Shown here one piece after another: positions 46,121 through 56,123 of a DNA stretch of 64,000 bases (within the stretch, counting starts at the first letter, position 1; each line of letters starts with the position of its first letter). The position numbers were made by a program, and so were the translations under genes. Source of the DNA: Catellatospora sichuanensis (lineage in GTDB: Bacteria > Actinomycetota > Actinomycetes > Mycobacteriales > Micromonosporaceae); assembly GCF_007483665.1 (NCBI RefSeq), contig NZ_ML660187.1:62001-126000 (forward strand), in the 5' to 3' direction. The notes under the pieces were generated by a model that did not search any database, was not told where the DNA came from, and saw only the letters and a list, made by a program, of their open reading frames with translations.

Positions 46121-46936
46121 ATGGGCGAAGATGTCGTGCGCAGGGTTGAGAATGGGCGCGTGCGCCGGGCTGTCCTCTCCCTCTGTCTCATCGCCGCCTG
46201 CTGGTCGGCGTCCGCCTGCGGTGGCGGCACGCCGGATGCGGCGCCGTCGTCGACCGCGCCGCGGTCCACCGTCCTGGCCGGGCCGACCGAGCCCCGGGCG
46301 CAGCTCGCCGCACGCGCGGCCGCCGCCAAGGACCTGCGCCAGGTGGCCGCCTACACGTTCAAGAGCCCGAAGCGGCCGGACCGCCGCGTGATCGTCACCC
46401 GCGCCCTCGACGGCACCTGGCGGGTGGACGTGCCCGGCGGCGCGCACGGCGGCGCGGTCGACATCGCGCTGGTGTTCGCGGGCAACTCCCTGCACCAGTG
46501 CGCGCTGGCCGCGGGCAACCACCCGTACTCGGGCTGTGTGCGGATCGCCGGGGCACTGCCCGCCAAGGCCGATCTGAAGATCCAGCACCTGATCACGGAC
46601 TGGCAGAACATGCTCACCGACCGGCGGCTCGCGCTCGCCGTGGCCGAGGTCGCGCCGCTGCCCGGAGCCCGCGGCAAGTGCTACTCGGTGGAGTCCTCCG
46701 CGGCCAGCATGACGCTGCCCCTGGACGCGGGCATCTACTGCTACGAGGTCGACGGCACGCTCACCGCGGTCAAGGTCGCCTTCGGCACCCTGCTGCTGGA
46801 GGGCACCCCCGGGCTCGCCCCGCCGTCGGTGCAGCTGCCCGGCCCGGTGGTGCCCGGCCAGCCGCTCCCGCTGGCCGCGCCCCCGTCGCCCAAGCCCTCC
46901 GCCAGCACCTCCGCGTCGCCGTCCCCGAAGGCCTGA
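46121..46936 (+). CDS. Putative lipoprotein of unknown function
   Basis: A protein of up to 271 residues. A lipoprotein signal RRAVLSLCLIAACWSASAC is visible; the start may be the ATG at 46121 or a later GTG (46136 or 46160) that shortens the n-region. The mature part has YTFKSPKRPDRRVIVTRALDGTWRVDVPGG and four more cysteines that may form two disulfides, then a Pro/Ser-rich tail (PKPSASTSASPSPKA). No family recognised. It is likely anchored to the outer face of the membrane. Confidence 0.75.
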   Translation: MGEDVVRRVENGRVRRAVLSLCLIAACWSASACGGGTPDAAPSSTAPRSTVLAGPTEPRAQLAARAAAAKDLRQVAAYTFKSPKRPDRRVIVTRALDGTWRVDVPGGAHGGAVDIALVFAGNSLHQCALAAGNHPYSGCVRIAGALPAKADLKIQHLITDWQNMLTDRRLALAVAEVAPLPGARGKCYSVESSAASMTLPLDAGIYCYEVDGTLTAVKVAFGTLLLEGTPGLAPPSVQLPGPVVPGQPLPLAAPPSPKPSASTSASPSPKA

Positions 46937-47015
46937 CGCGCCTTAGCAGAGGCGGACGCGATCTGCCGTCCCGTGCCCGGCGTTGTGCGGATCACGTGAA
47001 GGAAAGCGCCGGATA

Positions 47016-48305
47016 GTGAATATCGGCTGGAGAGATCCGGCGACCTCCGGCTGGAATCAGGACATGGCCCTACGCGACAACCTCATCCCGCCGCCCGGAC
47101 TCCCCCGCCGCCTCGCCACGCAGAACCTCCTCTTCGGAGTCGGTGCGGGCACCTTCCTCACGGGCAGTGCGGTCTTCTTCACGCGCGTGGTGGGCCTGCG
47201 GCCCCACGAGATCGGTATCGGGTTGTCGCTGGCCGCCGCAATCGCACTGGTCACCGCGGTGCCGCTGAGCGCGCTGACCGACCGGTTCGGCGCGCACCGA
47301 ATGTGGACGGGCGGCGTCGTCGCCCAGGGCCTGCTGTTCGCGGCCTGGCCGTTCGCCCGGGGCTTCTGGAGCTTCCTGCTCGTCATCGCCTGCCTGGAAC
47401 TGGTCGCCACGGTGGGCCAGGCCGGGCGCAACGTCTACCTGATCGAGGCGCTGGACCCGGAGACGCGGGTCCGCACGCAGGCGTTCTCCCGCTCCTGGCT
47501 GAACGTCGGCTGGTCGCTGGGCGCGGGGCTGGCCGCGCTGGCGCTGGCGATCGACACCGTTCCCGCGTACTACACGCTGGTGCTGCTCAACAGCGCGCTG
47601 CTGCTCGCCAACGCCTACTTCATCAGCCGCCTGCCGGGGGTGCCACGGGCCGCGGCCGCGACGGCCCGGCGGCGGGTGGGTGCGGTCTTCGCGGACCGGC
47701 CGTTCCTCGCGGTGACCGCGGTCTGCGCCGCCCTGACCTGCTACATGACCGTGCTGATGGAGGTGGCCCCGCTGTGGCTGCTGCACCGCACGGACGCCCC
47801 GAAATGGTGGCTCGGCGTGATGACGGTGACCAACACGCTCATGGCCACGACGCTGCAGGTCGCGGTGACGCGGGGCGCGCACACCATCGGCGGGGCCGCG
47901 GCGGCCTCCCGCCGGGCGGGCCTGGTCGCCGCGCTGGGCTGCCCGGTCTACCTGCTCACCGGGGCCACCAGCGGAGTCCTCACGATGGTGCTGCTGGTGG
48001 TGGCGACGATCCTGCTGACCATGGCGGAGCTGTGGCACTCGGCGGGTTCCTGGACGTTCATGGCAGAGCTGCCGCCCGCCGACCGGCGCGGTGAGTACGT
48101 CGGCGCGTTCCGGATGGGCGGCTCCGCCCAGTCCATGATCGCACCGGCATCGCTGATCGCGCTCGCGGTGACCTCCGGCGGCTGGGGCTGGTTCGCCATC
48201 GCGGGGCTCTTCCTCGGCGCGGCGCTGCTCATCGGGCCGGCGGCCCGGCACGCGGCCCGCTCTCGGGCACAACTGCCCAGCGTGCCGACCCCGGTGCCTG
48301 CCTGA
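47016..48305 (+). CDS. Major facilitator superfamily transporter
   Basis: About 429 residues with twelve predicted membrane helices. The motif-A-like loop ALTDRFGAHRMW follows helix 2, and MAELPPADRRGEYVGAFRMGGSAQSM is in the C-half. MFS proteins of this type export drugs or small metabolites; the substrate is unknown. The start is either the GTG at 47016 (GAAGGAAAG upstream) or the ATG at 47064 (MALRDNLIPPPG). It stands alone. Confidence 0.82.
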   Translation: MNIGWRDPATSGWNQDMALRDNLIPPPGLPRRLATQNLLFGVGAGTFLTGSAVFFTRVVGLRPHEIGIGLSLAAAIALVTAVPLSALTDRFGAHRMWTGGVVAQGLLFAAWPFARGFWSFLLVIACLELVATVGQAGRNVYLIEALDPETRVRTQAFSRSWLNVGWSLGAGLAALALAIDTVPAYYTLVLLNSALLLANAYFISRLPGVPRAAAATARRRVGAVFADRPFLAVTAVCAALTCYMTVLMEVAPLWLLHRTDAPKWWLGVMTVTNTLMATTLQVAVTRGAHTIGGAAAASRRAGLVAALGCPVYLLTGATSGVLTMVLLVVATILLTMAELWHSAGSWTFMAELPPADRRGEYVGAFRMGGSAQSMIAPASLIALAVTSGGWGWFAIAGLFLGAALLIGPAARHAARSRAQLPSVPTPVPA

Positions 48306-48376
48306 CGGGACACGGTGTCCCATTTCGTGGACATCGCGCCCGGACGGCGATCTATGGGCGTACAGTGGCCGACATC

Positions 48377-48421
48377 ATGTGCTGCGTGAGCCTCCTGCTT
48401 CGCCGCCGCGACGAGGTCTGA
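48377..48421 (+). CDS. Leader peptide of leuA with consecutive leucine codons
   Basis: 14 codons: MCCVSLLLRRRDEV. Three neighbouring leucine codons (CTC CTG CTT) precede four Arg/Asp codons. The last codons (48406-48417) form the left arm of a perfect 12-bp hairpin. This is the layout of a transcription-attenuation leader: ribosomes stalled at Leu codons when charged tRNA-Leu is scarce would keep the stem open. leuA starts 176 bp downstream. Confidence 0.65.
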   Translation: MCCVSLLLRRRDEV

Positions 48422-48443
48422 CCCGACCGGCACCTCGTCGCGG
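48406..48443 (+). promoter_or_regulatory. Putative leuA attenuator stem
   Basis: CCGCGACGAGGT (48406-48417) and ACCTCGTCGCGG (48432-48443) are exact complements around a 14-base loop. The left arm lies inside the leader peptide gene. Whether this stem is the anti-antiterminator or a pause hairpin was not resolved. A T-rich stretch occurs at 48474-48482. Confidence 0.55.
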
Positions 48444-48522
48444 AGTAGCGACGTGCGCTCGCCTGCTGGTCCCTCATTTTCTGGTTGCCGGCCGAAGTTG
48501 CCGAGTCAACGAATCTTGATGA

Positions 48523-50301
<1,779 letters not shown>

Positions 50302-50305
50302 AGCA

Positions 50306-50355
50306 AAGGAAGGGCACCTTCTTAACGGACGTCCGTTAAGAAGGTGCCCTTCCTT
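50306..50355. repeat. 50-bp perfect palindrome (family B), terminator between leuA and an MFS gene
   Basis: The arm starting AAGGAAGGGCACCTTCTTAA is mirrored exactly around GGAC/GTCC, with no loop. It starts 5 bp after leuA and ends 8 bp before the convergent MFS stop. The core GAAGGGCACCTTC also occurs in the element at 43351. Confidence 0.9.
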
Positions 50356-50362
50356 CGTTCCG

Positions 50363-51850
50363 TCAGGGGCAGCGGCCGCGTTGCAGCACCAGGGGGAGGT
50401 GGCCTGCGCGCTGCTCGGGGGCGAGTACGCGGTCCGGGCGGTCGAGGCGCACCTTGCCGCACACGAACAGTGCCAGGACCGCCGCGACGACCAGCGCCGC
50501 GGCGCACCACATCCCGGCGTCGTAGAACGCGCCGCCCAGCGCTGCCGCCTGCTCGTACTCCGCGCCGGACAGCCCGACCACCAGCGGCAGCGCCGCCACG
50601 GCGAGCAGCGAGCCGGCCCGCGCCGCGGTGTTGTTGACGCCACTGGCGACCCCGGCGAAGCGCACCTCGACGGCGGACAGCACGGATGCGGTCAGCGGCG
50701 CGACGAACAGGGTGAGTCCGAGGCCGAAGGCGAGCACGCCGGGCAGGAGTCCGGTCCAGTAGTTCGTCCCGGGTGCGATCTCGCGCATCAGGAGCACTCC
50801 GGCGGCGCAGCACAGCGGACCGAGCGTCAGCTGCAACTTCGGGCCGAACCTGGTGGCCATCGCACCTGACCGCTCCGAGCCGACCAGCATCAGCAGCGTC
50901 ATCGGCAGCGTGGCCAGACCGGCCCCCAGCGCGTCGTAGCCGAGCCCGGTCTGCAGATAGATGACGAGCAGGAAGAAGAATCCGCCGAACGCGCCGTAGG
51001 TCAGCACCGTGTAGAGGTTGAGCACGGAGAACACCCGTGAGCTGAACAGCCGCAGCGGCATCATCGCGGCCATCGCCCGGGCCTGTTCCACCAGCAGGAA
51101 GCCGATCGCCCCGGCCAGCCCGAGCGCGAACCCGGCCAGCACCGCGACCGACGCGAACCCGTGCTCCGGCCAGGCGATCAGGGCGTACGTGACACCGCCC
51201 AGCGCGGTCGCGCCGAGCAGCGCCCCGGCCACGTCGAAATGGTGCGCCGACGCACTGTCCCGGCTCTCCGGCACGTACGCCCTGCTGAGCCAGACGACCA
51301 CCGCGGCCAGCGGCAGGTTTATCAGGAAGATCCAGCGCCATGACGCCTGGTCGATCAGCACCCCGCCGACGAACGGGCCGAGCGCCGTGGTCGCCCCGGC
51401 CAGGCCGGACCAGGCGCCGATGGCGCGGGCGCGATCCTCCTCCCGGAACGACGACTGCAGCAGCGCCAGCGAGCCGGGTGCCAGCAGCGCCCCGCCCACC
51501 CCCTGCAGCACTCGGGCCGCGATCAGCGTCTCCACGTTCGGCGCGATGCCGCACACCAGTGAGGCCAGGGTGAACCAGACGACACCGATGACGAATATCC
51601 GACGCCGTCCGAGGTGGTCCCCCAGCGCGCCGCCGAGCAGAACGAAGGAGGCCAGCGTCAGGGTGTATCCGTTGATCACCCACTGCAACTGGGCCAGGCT
51701 CGCGTCGAGTTCGCGCCCGAGCGTCGGCAGCGCCACGTTGACCACGGTGGAGTCGAGGAAGGCCATGCCGGAGGCCAGCACCGCCGCGGCGAGCGTGCCC
51801 CGCCCGGCGGCGCTGCTCATCCGCAGCCCGGCCGTCTCCATTCGATCCAT
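50363..51850 (-). CDS. MFS drug-efflux transporter, 14-helix DHA2 (EmrB/QacA) type
   Basis: 495 residues with about fourteen hydrophobic segments. Motif C-like and DHA2 hallmarks are FLDSTVVNVALPTLGRELDA, QWVINGYTLTLASFVLLGG, LGDHLGRRRIF (motif A) and ALLAPGSLALLQSSF. This family exports drugs and secreted metabolites with proton antiport. The ATG at 51850 is used; later Met codons at 51841 and 51820 are possible. There is no TetR-type regulator beside it. Confidence 0.88.
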   Translation of the reverse strand: MDRMETAGLRMSSAAGRGTLAAAVLASGMAFLDSTVVNVALPTLGRELDASLAQLQWVINGYTLTLASFVLLGGALGDHLGRRRIFVIGVVWFTLASLVCGIAPNVETLIAARVLQGVGGALLAPGSLALLQSSFREEDRARAIGAWSGLAGATTALGPFVGGVLIDQASWRWIFLINLPLAAVVVWLSRAYVPESRDSASAHHFDVAGALLGATALGGVTYALIAWPEHGFASVAVLAGFALGLAGAIGFLLVEQARAMAAMMPLRLFSSRVFSVLNLYTVLTYGAFGGFFFLLVIYLQTGLGYDALGAGLATLPMTLLMLVGSERSGAMATRFGPKLQLTLGPLCCAAGVLLMREIAPGTNYWTGLLPGVLAFGLGLTLFVAPLTASVLSAVEVRFAGVASGVNNTAARAGSLLAVAALPLVVGLSGAEYEQAAALGGAFYDAGMWCAAALVVAAVLALFVCGKVRLDRPDRVLAPEQRAGHLPLVLQRGRCP

Positions 51851-51936
51851 TCTCGTCCCGGGTCCGACCGCCGCGCCGGGGAACGCGAAGGTGCGGGATA
51901 CGCGGTGATGGTGAGGACTGCTCGTATGGTGAGCGG

Positions 51937-52608
51937 GTGCGATCCCCCAAACCCCCCAGACGTACGAGAATTCTCCTCTTCCTGGTGGCGGCCGTCGTGG
52001 CCGCCGCGTGCGGCGCGGGCGGCGACGACCCCGCCGACCCGGCCGCGCCGCCCGGTGGCGTCAGCGTCGACCCGAACGCGGGCGGCAACGCGCTGGCGTC
52101 GCTGTCCACGCTGAAGGTCGCCGCCGAGCGGCCGATGACCGGCTATACGCGGGAGAAGTTCCCGCACTGGAACAAGGCCGGGTCCAACTGCGACGTGCGC
52201 GACACCGTGCTCGCCCGCGACGGCAAGAACATCAAGCTGAGCGGCTGCAACGTCACCGGCGGTGATTGGTCCAGCGTCTACGACGGCCTCAAGACCAGCG
52301 ACCCGCTCAAGATTGACATCGACCACATGGTGCCGCTGGCCAACGCCTGGCGGTCCGGTGCGGACGAGTGGACCAACGAAAAGCGCTCGGCCTTCGCCAA
52401 CGACCTGGAGCGGCCGCAGCTGTTCGCGGTGTCGGCCACCAGCAACCGGTCCAAGGGCGACCAGAATCCGGCGCAGTGGAAGCCCCCGAACAAGGACTAT
52501 TGGTGCACTTATGCGCAACAATGGATCACGGTGAAGACCTACTGGAAGCTCACCGTGACCACGGCCGAGAAGACCGCCCTGACCGACATGCTGGGGACCT
52601 GTGTATGA
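51937..52608 (+). CDS. Exported HNH-endonuclease-like lipoprotein (DUF1524 type)
   Basis: 223 residues from a GTG. A lipoprotein signal, RILLFLVAAVVAAAC, means the protein is anchored outside the membrane. The nuclease-like core reads IDIDHMVPLANAWRSGA (the DH of the DHxVP motif), then FANDLERPQLFAVSATSNRSKGD and PAQWKPPNKDYWC. Such GmrSD-C/DUF1524 proteins are common, secreted by actinobacteria, and thought to degrade DNA outside the cell. The four cysteines may form disulfides. The stop overlaps the start of a 24-codon mini-ORF. Confidence 0.88.
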   Translation: MRSPKPPRRTRILLFLVAAVVAAACGAGGDDPADPAAPPGGVSVDPNAGGNALASLSTLKVAAERPMTGYTREKFPHWNKAGSNCDVRDTVLARDGKNIKLSGCNVTGGDWSSVYDGLKTSDPLKIDIDHMVPLANAWRSGADEWTNEKRSAFANDLERPQLFAVSATSNRSKGDQNPAQWKPPNKDYWCTYAQQWITVKTYWKLTVTTAEKTALTDMLGTCV

Positions 52609-52679
52609 GTGAGCGCAGCGAGCGAATCATGAGCACCGGCACTCGTGCCGCGAACGCGCGTAGCGGGTTCGCGGCATGA
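52605..52679 (+). CDS. 24-codon coupled mini-ORF between the HNH gene and the 83-residue gene
   Basis: Begins MSERSERIMSTG and ends NARSGFAA. Its ATG overlaps the HNH stop (ATGA), and its TGA overlaps the ATG of the next gene. It shares the MSERSE part with the other relay frames but not the ADERSEEKA end, and no GAGGAG precedes the next start. Confidence 0.35.
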   Translation: MSERSERIMSTGTRAANARSGFAA

Positions 52680-52927
52680 GTGAACTGACCACGAACATCG
52701 TCGCCGGGCCTGGCGGAGTCATGACCGACGAGGTGGGCGTGGTCACCGGTGAGCTGACGCTCGCCACGGAGCCGGTCGGCGACGGCACCGCCCGGCTCCG
52801 CGTGCAGTACCTGGGCGCCGAGGAGTGGTACACGGTGACCGGCGCGACCGTGCCGGTCACCGACCCCGCCCAGGCCGCGTCCCTGCATGCGCTGGCCGTG
52901 GGCCTGCTGAACCGCCCCGAGGGCTGA
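52676..52927 (+). CDS. Small hypothetical protein (83 residues)
   Basis: Begins MSELTTNIVAGPGGVMTD and contains VGDGTARLRVQYLGAEEWYTVTG. No family was recognised, but the codon use and even composition look like a real cytosolic protein. No signal peptide, helix or cysteine is present. It is coupled through a mini-ORF to the exported HNH nuclease gene. A role as partner or immunity factor of that nuclease is possible but only inferred from position; without a signal it would stay inside the cell. Confidence 0.7.
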   Translation: MSELTTNIVAGPGGVMTDEVGVVTGELTLATEPVGDGTARLRVQYLGAEEWYTVTGATVPVTDPAQAASLHALAVGLLNRPEG

Positions 52928-52936
52928 CGTCGGGCG

Positions 52937-54037
52937 TCAGCCGCGGTCGTCGGCGCGCTTGCGCAGGGCGAGGGCGATGCCGGCGCCGACGATGAGCAGG
53001 GCCAGCAGGGAGTAGACCAGGATGCCGGTCACCTCGTCGAGGAAGCTGTACGGCGCCTCGTCCGACAGGTGCTCCTGCACCGCTACCGGCACGTGGTCCG
53101 GCTGTGTCAGGGTGACCGCCTGGTTCTCCGCGGCCGACCCGTCCACGACCGGGGCCGGGTCGGCCGGCACGGCCCGCGGCGCGGGCGCGGCGAACACGTC
53201 GCTGCGGGTGCCGGGCAGGTGCCGGGTGCAGCGGCCGGTGTCGTACACGCACACCATGTAGACCGCCAGGTTGTCGGTGACGATCCGGTCGTACGCACCC
53301 TCGACCGTCATCGCCACGTGCGGCTCCGCGGGCGTCGCACCGGTCAGGCGCATGGTGAAGCCGAGCCGGCGGGACTCTCCGGCCGGCAGCTGGACCAGGC
53401 AGGCGTCGCCGTCGTCCTCGGGGCAGTCGAGCCAGGTCACGTCGTCGAACCCGGCCGCGACCGGGTCGGCGACGCGCAGCCGGGCGGGCACCGGGCCGGT
53501 GTTGCGGTAGTGCACACCGAACGTCGCGGTGTCTCCGGTGTGCAGGTCCACCCGCGCCTGCTCGGCGGTCGCCGCCACGTCGGTGTACGGCGGCGACGAG
53601 ACGGCCACCCCGAACGTGCCCACCGCCGCGGGCACCCCCACGGCCCGGGCGCTGACCGACACCGTGCCTGCGGCGCCCAGCGGGGCCTTCTCGCGCGCCC
53701 GCAGGTCCAGCCGGATGGCGAAGCCCTGGCCGGGGTTGATCCGGTCGACCTTGCAGGTGGCGGTGGTCTTCGTGTGGTCGCACCAGTCCGCCGACGCCAG
53801 CTCCACCCGCTGGGCGAGGCCTCCGGTCAGCCGCACCTGCAGTACGACCTTGCTCAGGTCGTGGCCGGTGGTGTTGGTCAGGCTGACCACGTTGTCGCCG
53901 CCGCCGAGTGCGGTGGCCCCGGCCGCGGCCGGCAGGTCGAGTTCGAGCCCGTCCCCGGGCGGGGCGGCGGTCGCGGGCAGGACGGCGGCGAGTCCGAGCG
54001 CGGCTCCGAAGGCAACGGTCATCCAGGAACGAAGCAC
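52937..54037 (-). CDS. Secreted cell-surface protein with C-terminal membrane anchor
   Basis: 366 residues from the GTG at 54037 (GGGGGAA just upstream); an ATG at 54022 would also keep the signal peptide (MTVAFGAALGLAAVLPATAA). Two or three beta-sandwich-like repeats follow (NVVSLTNTTGHDLSKVVLQV; ATFGVHYRNTGPVPARLRVADP), resembling DUF11/CARDB-like surface modules. Paired cysteines are ADWCDHTKTTATC, LDCPEDDGDAC and VCVYDTGRC. One helix (GILVYSLLALLIVGAGIALAL) and a basic tail end it. No sortase motif. The function is unknown, perhaps cell-wall-spanning adhesion. Confidence 0.75.
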   Translation of the reverse strand: MLRSWMTVAFGAALGLAAVLPATAAPPGDGLELDLPAAAGATALGGGDNVVSLTNTTGHDLSKVVLQVRLTGGLAQRVELASADWCDHTKTTATCKVDRINPGQGFAIRLDLRAREKAPLGAAGTVSVSARAVGVPAAVGTFGVAVSSPPYTDVAATAEQARVDLHTGDTATFGVHYRNTGPVPARLRVADPVAAGFDDVTWLDCPEDDGDACLVQLPAGESRRLGFTMRLTGATPAEPHVAMTVEGAYDRIVTDNLAVYMVCVYDTGRCTRHLPGTRSDVFAAPAPRAVPADPAPVVDGSAAENQAVTLTQPDHVPVAVQEHLSDEAPYSFLDEVTGILVYSLLALLIVGAGIALALRKRADDRG

Positions 54038-54204
54038 GATTCCCCCATTGAGCGCGGCACGGCGCCCGTGCGCGCAGCGCCGTCCCGCGCGACGCGGGTC
54101 GATTTGCTCTGGCAAGGTGGCAGGCTACCGCGTATAGCCTCATGACCAGACATTTCACCCAGGCGACACGCCCTGTTCCCGCGCGGGAGTCAGCCCTGAG
54201 CAGG

Positions 54205-55875
54205 TCAGGTGAACAGCGCCGCGGCGAAGTCCTCGTCGGTGAGCGGGCTGGGGGTGATTCCGACCAGGTTCTTGTCCAGCACCAGCGCGTCCGGCCCGTG
54301 CGCCAGCGGCACCGCGGGCAGCAGCTCCAGCAGCCGCGCGTTCAGCTGCTCGTACAGCGGGGGGCGCCGGCCCGGGTCGCCGATCCCGTCGACCTCCTTG
54401 AGCTTGGCGAACAGGTCGGCGTCGGTGAAGCCGAATTCGGCGCTGGGCTTGGCGAACAGCTGGCCCATGAAGTCGTAGGCCTCGCCGTAGTTGCCGGTCA
54501 CGCCGTACAAGTGCAGGTCGTGGGCCGCGCCCTTGGACACCGTGTTGAGGTAGTCGGGCGTCCACCGCTGCTCGATCCCGTCGACCTCGATGCCGGCCGC
54601 GCGCAGGTCGGCGGCCAGCAGGTCGAAGATCTTCTTCGGGTCGGGCAGGTAGGGACGGGTCACGTTGCGGGGGTAGTTGAAGCGCAGCTTCAGCCCGCTC
54701 CCGTAGCCCGCCGCGGCCAGCAGGTCCTTCGCCTTCGCCAAGTCGTGCGGGTAGGCCGCCACGCCGGGGTTCCAGCCGGGGAGCAGCTCGGGGTGGAAGT
54801 TCAGCGCGAGTTTCGCCCCGTCCGGGAAGACCTCGGTGACCAGGCGCTGCCGGTCGATCGCGTACGCGATCGCCTGGCGCACCTCCGGCTTGGCCAGGGC
54901 CGGATTGCCGCGCTGGTTGATCCCCAGGTAGAGAGTGTTGAACGCGGGACGGTTGAGCACGTGGAAGCCCTGTTCGGCCAGCGGCTCGCGGTCCGCGAAC
55001 GCGACCAGGTCGTAACCGTCGATCTTCCCGTCGAGCAGCGCCTGCTTGCGCCGCCCCGCCTCGACGGTCTGGAAGATCAGGTGCTGCACCTTCGCGGCCG
55101 CACCGTGGTAGCCGTCGAACGCCTCCAGCTCTACCTTGCGCGCGGCCTTGTCCCACGACACGAAGCGGTAGGGGCCGGTGCCCACCGGCTTGTTCCCGTA
55201 CGCCGGGTAGCGGCTGCCCGCGACGGGCTTGTCGGCCGCCTGCTCGCGCAGCGCCTTGGGGCTGGAGATCGCGAATGCCGGCAGGGTGAAGGCCGCCGGG
55301 AAGCGGCTGCTGGCCCGGGTCAGCGCGATCTCCGCGGTGGCCGGGTCGCGGGCCGTGCAGGACTTGTACAGGCTGGCCGCGAGCCGGCTGGACGCGTTCT
55401 TGGCGAACCCGCCGAAGACCGCCTGCCAGGCCGCGCTGATGTCGCCGCCCTGCAGTGCGGCCGGCAGGCGATACCACCGGTCGAAGTTGGCGCAGACCGC
55501 CGCGGCGTCCAGCGCCGTGCCGTCGTGGAACTTCACCCCCTGCTTGAGGCGGAACGTCCAGACCGTGCCCGTGCCGTCGACGGAGAAGGTCTCGGCCAGG
55601 CCCGGGGCCGCCACCGCACCGCCCGGCTCCGCCTGCACCAGGGTCTCCAGCACCTGTCGGGTGACGCGCAGCGACTCGGCGTCCGGCGACAGGGCCGGAT
55701 CCAGGATGCGGATCTGCCCCATGGCGAAGACCAGGGTGTCCTCGGTGCTCACGGCCGGTGGAGGGCTGGACGCGGTGACCGGGGGGCGGGCCTTGTCGCC
55801 GGTGCAGCCCGCGGCGAGCAGCAGCGCCGCCGCCGAGACCGCCGCCGACCAGATCCGCCACCGTCCTGCCCGCAT
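54205..55875 (-). CDS. ABC transporter solute-binding lipoprotein, family 5 (peptide/nickel type), orphan
   Basis: 556 residues from the ATG at 55875, with the lipobox in AAALLLAAGC. The SBP_bac_5 fold is shown by RILDPALSPDAESLRVTRQVLETLV, FRLKQGVKFHDGTALDAAAV, and EVRQAIAYAIDRQRLVTEVF. It should catch peptides or similar solutes outside the cell. No permease or ATPase gene is adjacent, so it may share those of the dpp-like operon at 58.3-64 kb, whose own binding protein (61629-63386) it resembles only in fold. It is divergent from dnaX. Confidence 0.88.
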   Translation of the reverse strand: MRAGRWRIWSAAVSAAALLLAAGCTGDKARPPVTASSPPPAVSTEDTLVFAMGQIRILDPALSPDAESLRVTRQVLETLVQAEPGGAVAAPGLAETFSVDGTGTVWTFRLKQGVKFHDGTALDAAAVCANFDRWYRLPAALQGGDISAAWQAVFGGFAKNASSRLAASLYKSCTARDPATAEIALTRASSRFPAAFTLPAFAISSPKALREQAADKPVAGSRYPAYGNKPVGTGPYRFVSWDKAARKVELEAFDGYHGAAAKVQHLIFQTVEAGRRKQALLDGKIDGYDLVAFADREPLAEQGFHVLNRPAFNTLYLGINQRGNPALAKPEVRQAIAYAIDRQRLVTEVFPDGAKLALNFHPELLPGWNPGVAAYPHDLAKAKDLLAAAGYGSGLKLRFNYPRNVTRPYLPDPKKIFDLLAADLRAAGIEVDGIEQRWTPDYLNTVSKGAAHDLHLYGVTGNYGEAYDFMGQLFAKPSAEFGFTDADLFAKLKEVDGIGDPGRRPPLYEQLNARLLELLPAVPLAHGPDALVLDKNLVGITPSPLTDEDFAAALFT

Positions 55876-56123
55876 CGCGGCCACCTCTGTCCTATATGCG
55901 TGAGAACTCGACGACACAGGGTCACCTACGGCCGACCTTAACGGCGGTCGATGTGTCGTGGCACGGGCGCGCGGGCAGTTGATACCGAACTGTTGTTCGG
56001 AATCGGGCCGGACAGCACACGACATATCGCCCGACGGGGCCGCAGCGCGTGCCGGTCCAGCAGGGCGGCGGTCATACCTGCGCGGTACGGTAGCGGGCGA
56101 CGTTCGTAGGAGGTGTACGCCCC

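Noticed and set aside
55876-56123. SRP RNA (ffs) gene, often near dnaX
   Set aside because: The conserved GGAAG...GCAGC loop of SRP RNA is not present in the gap.
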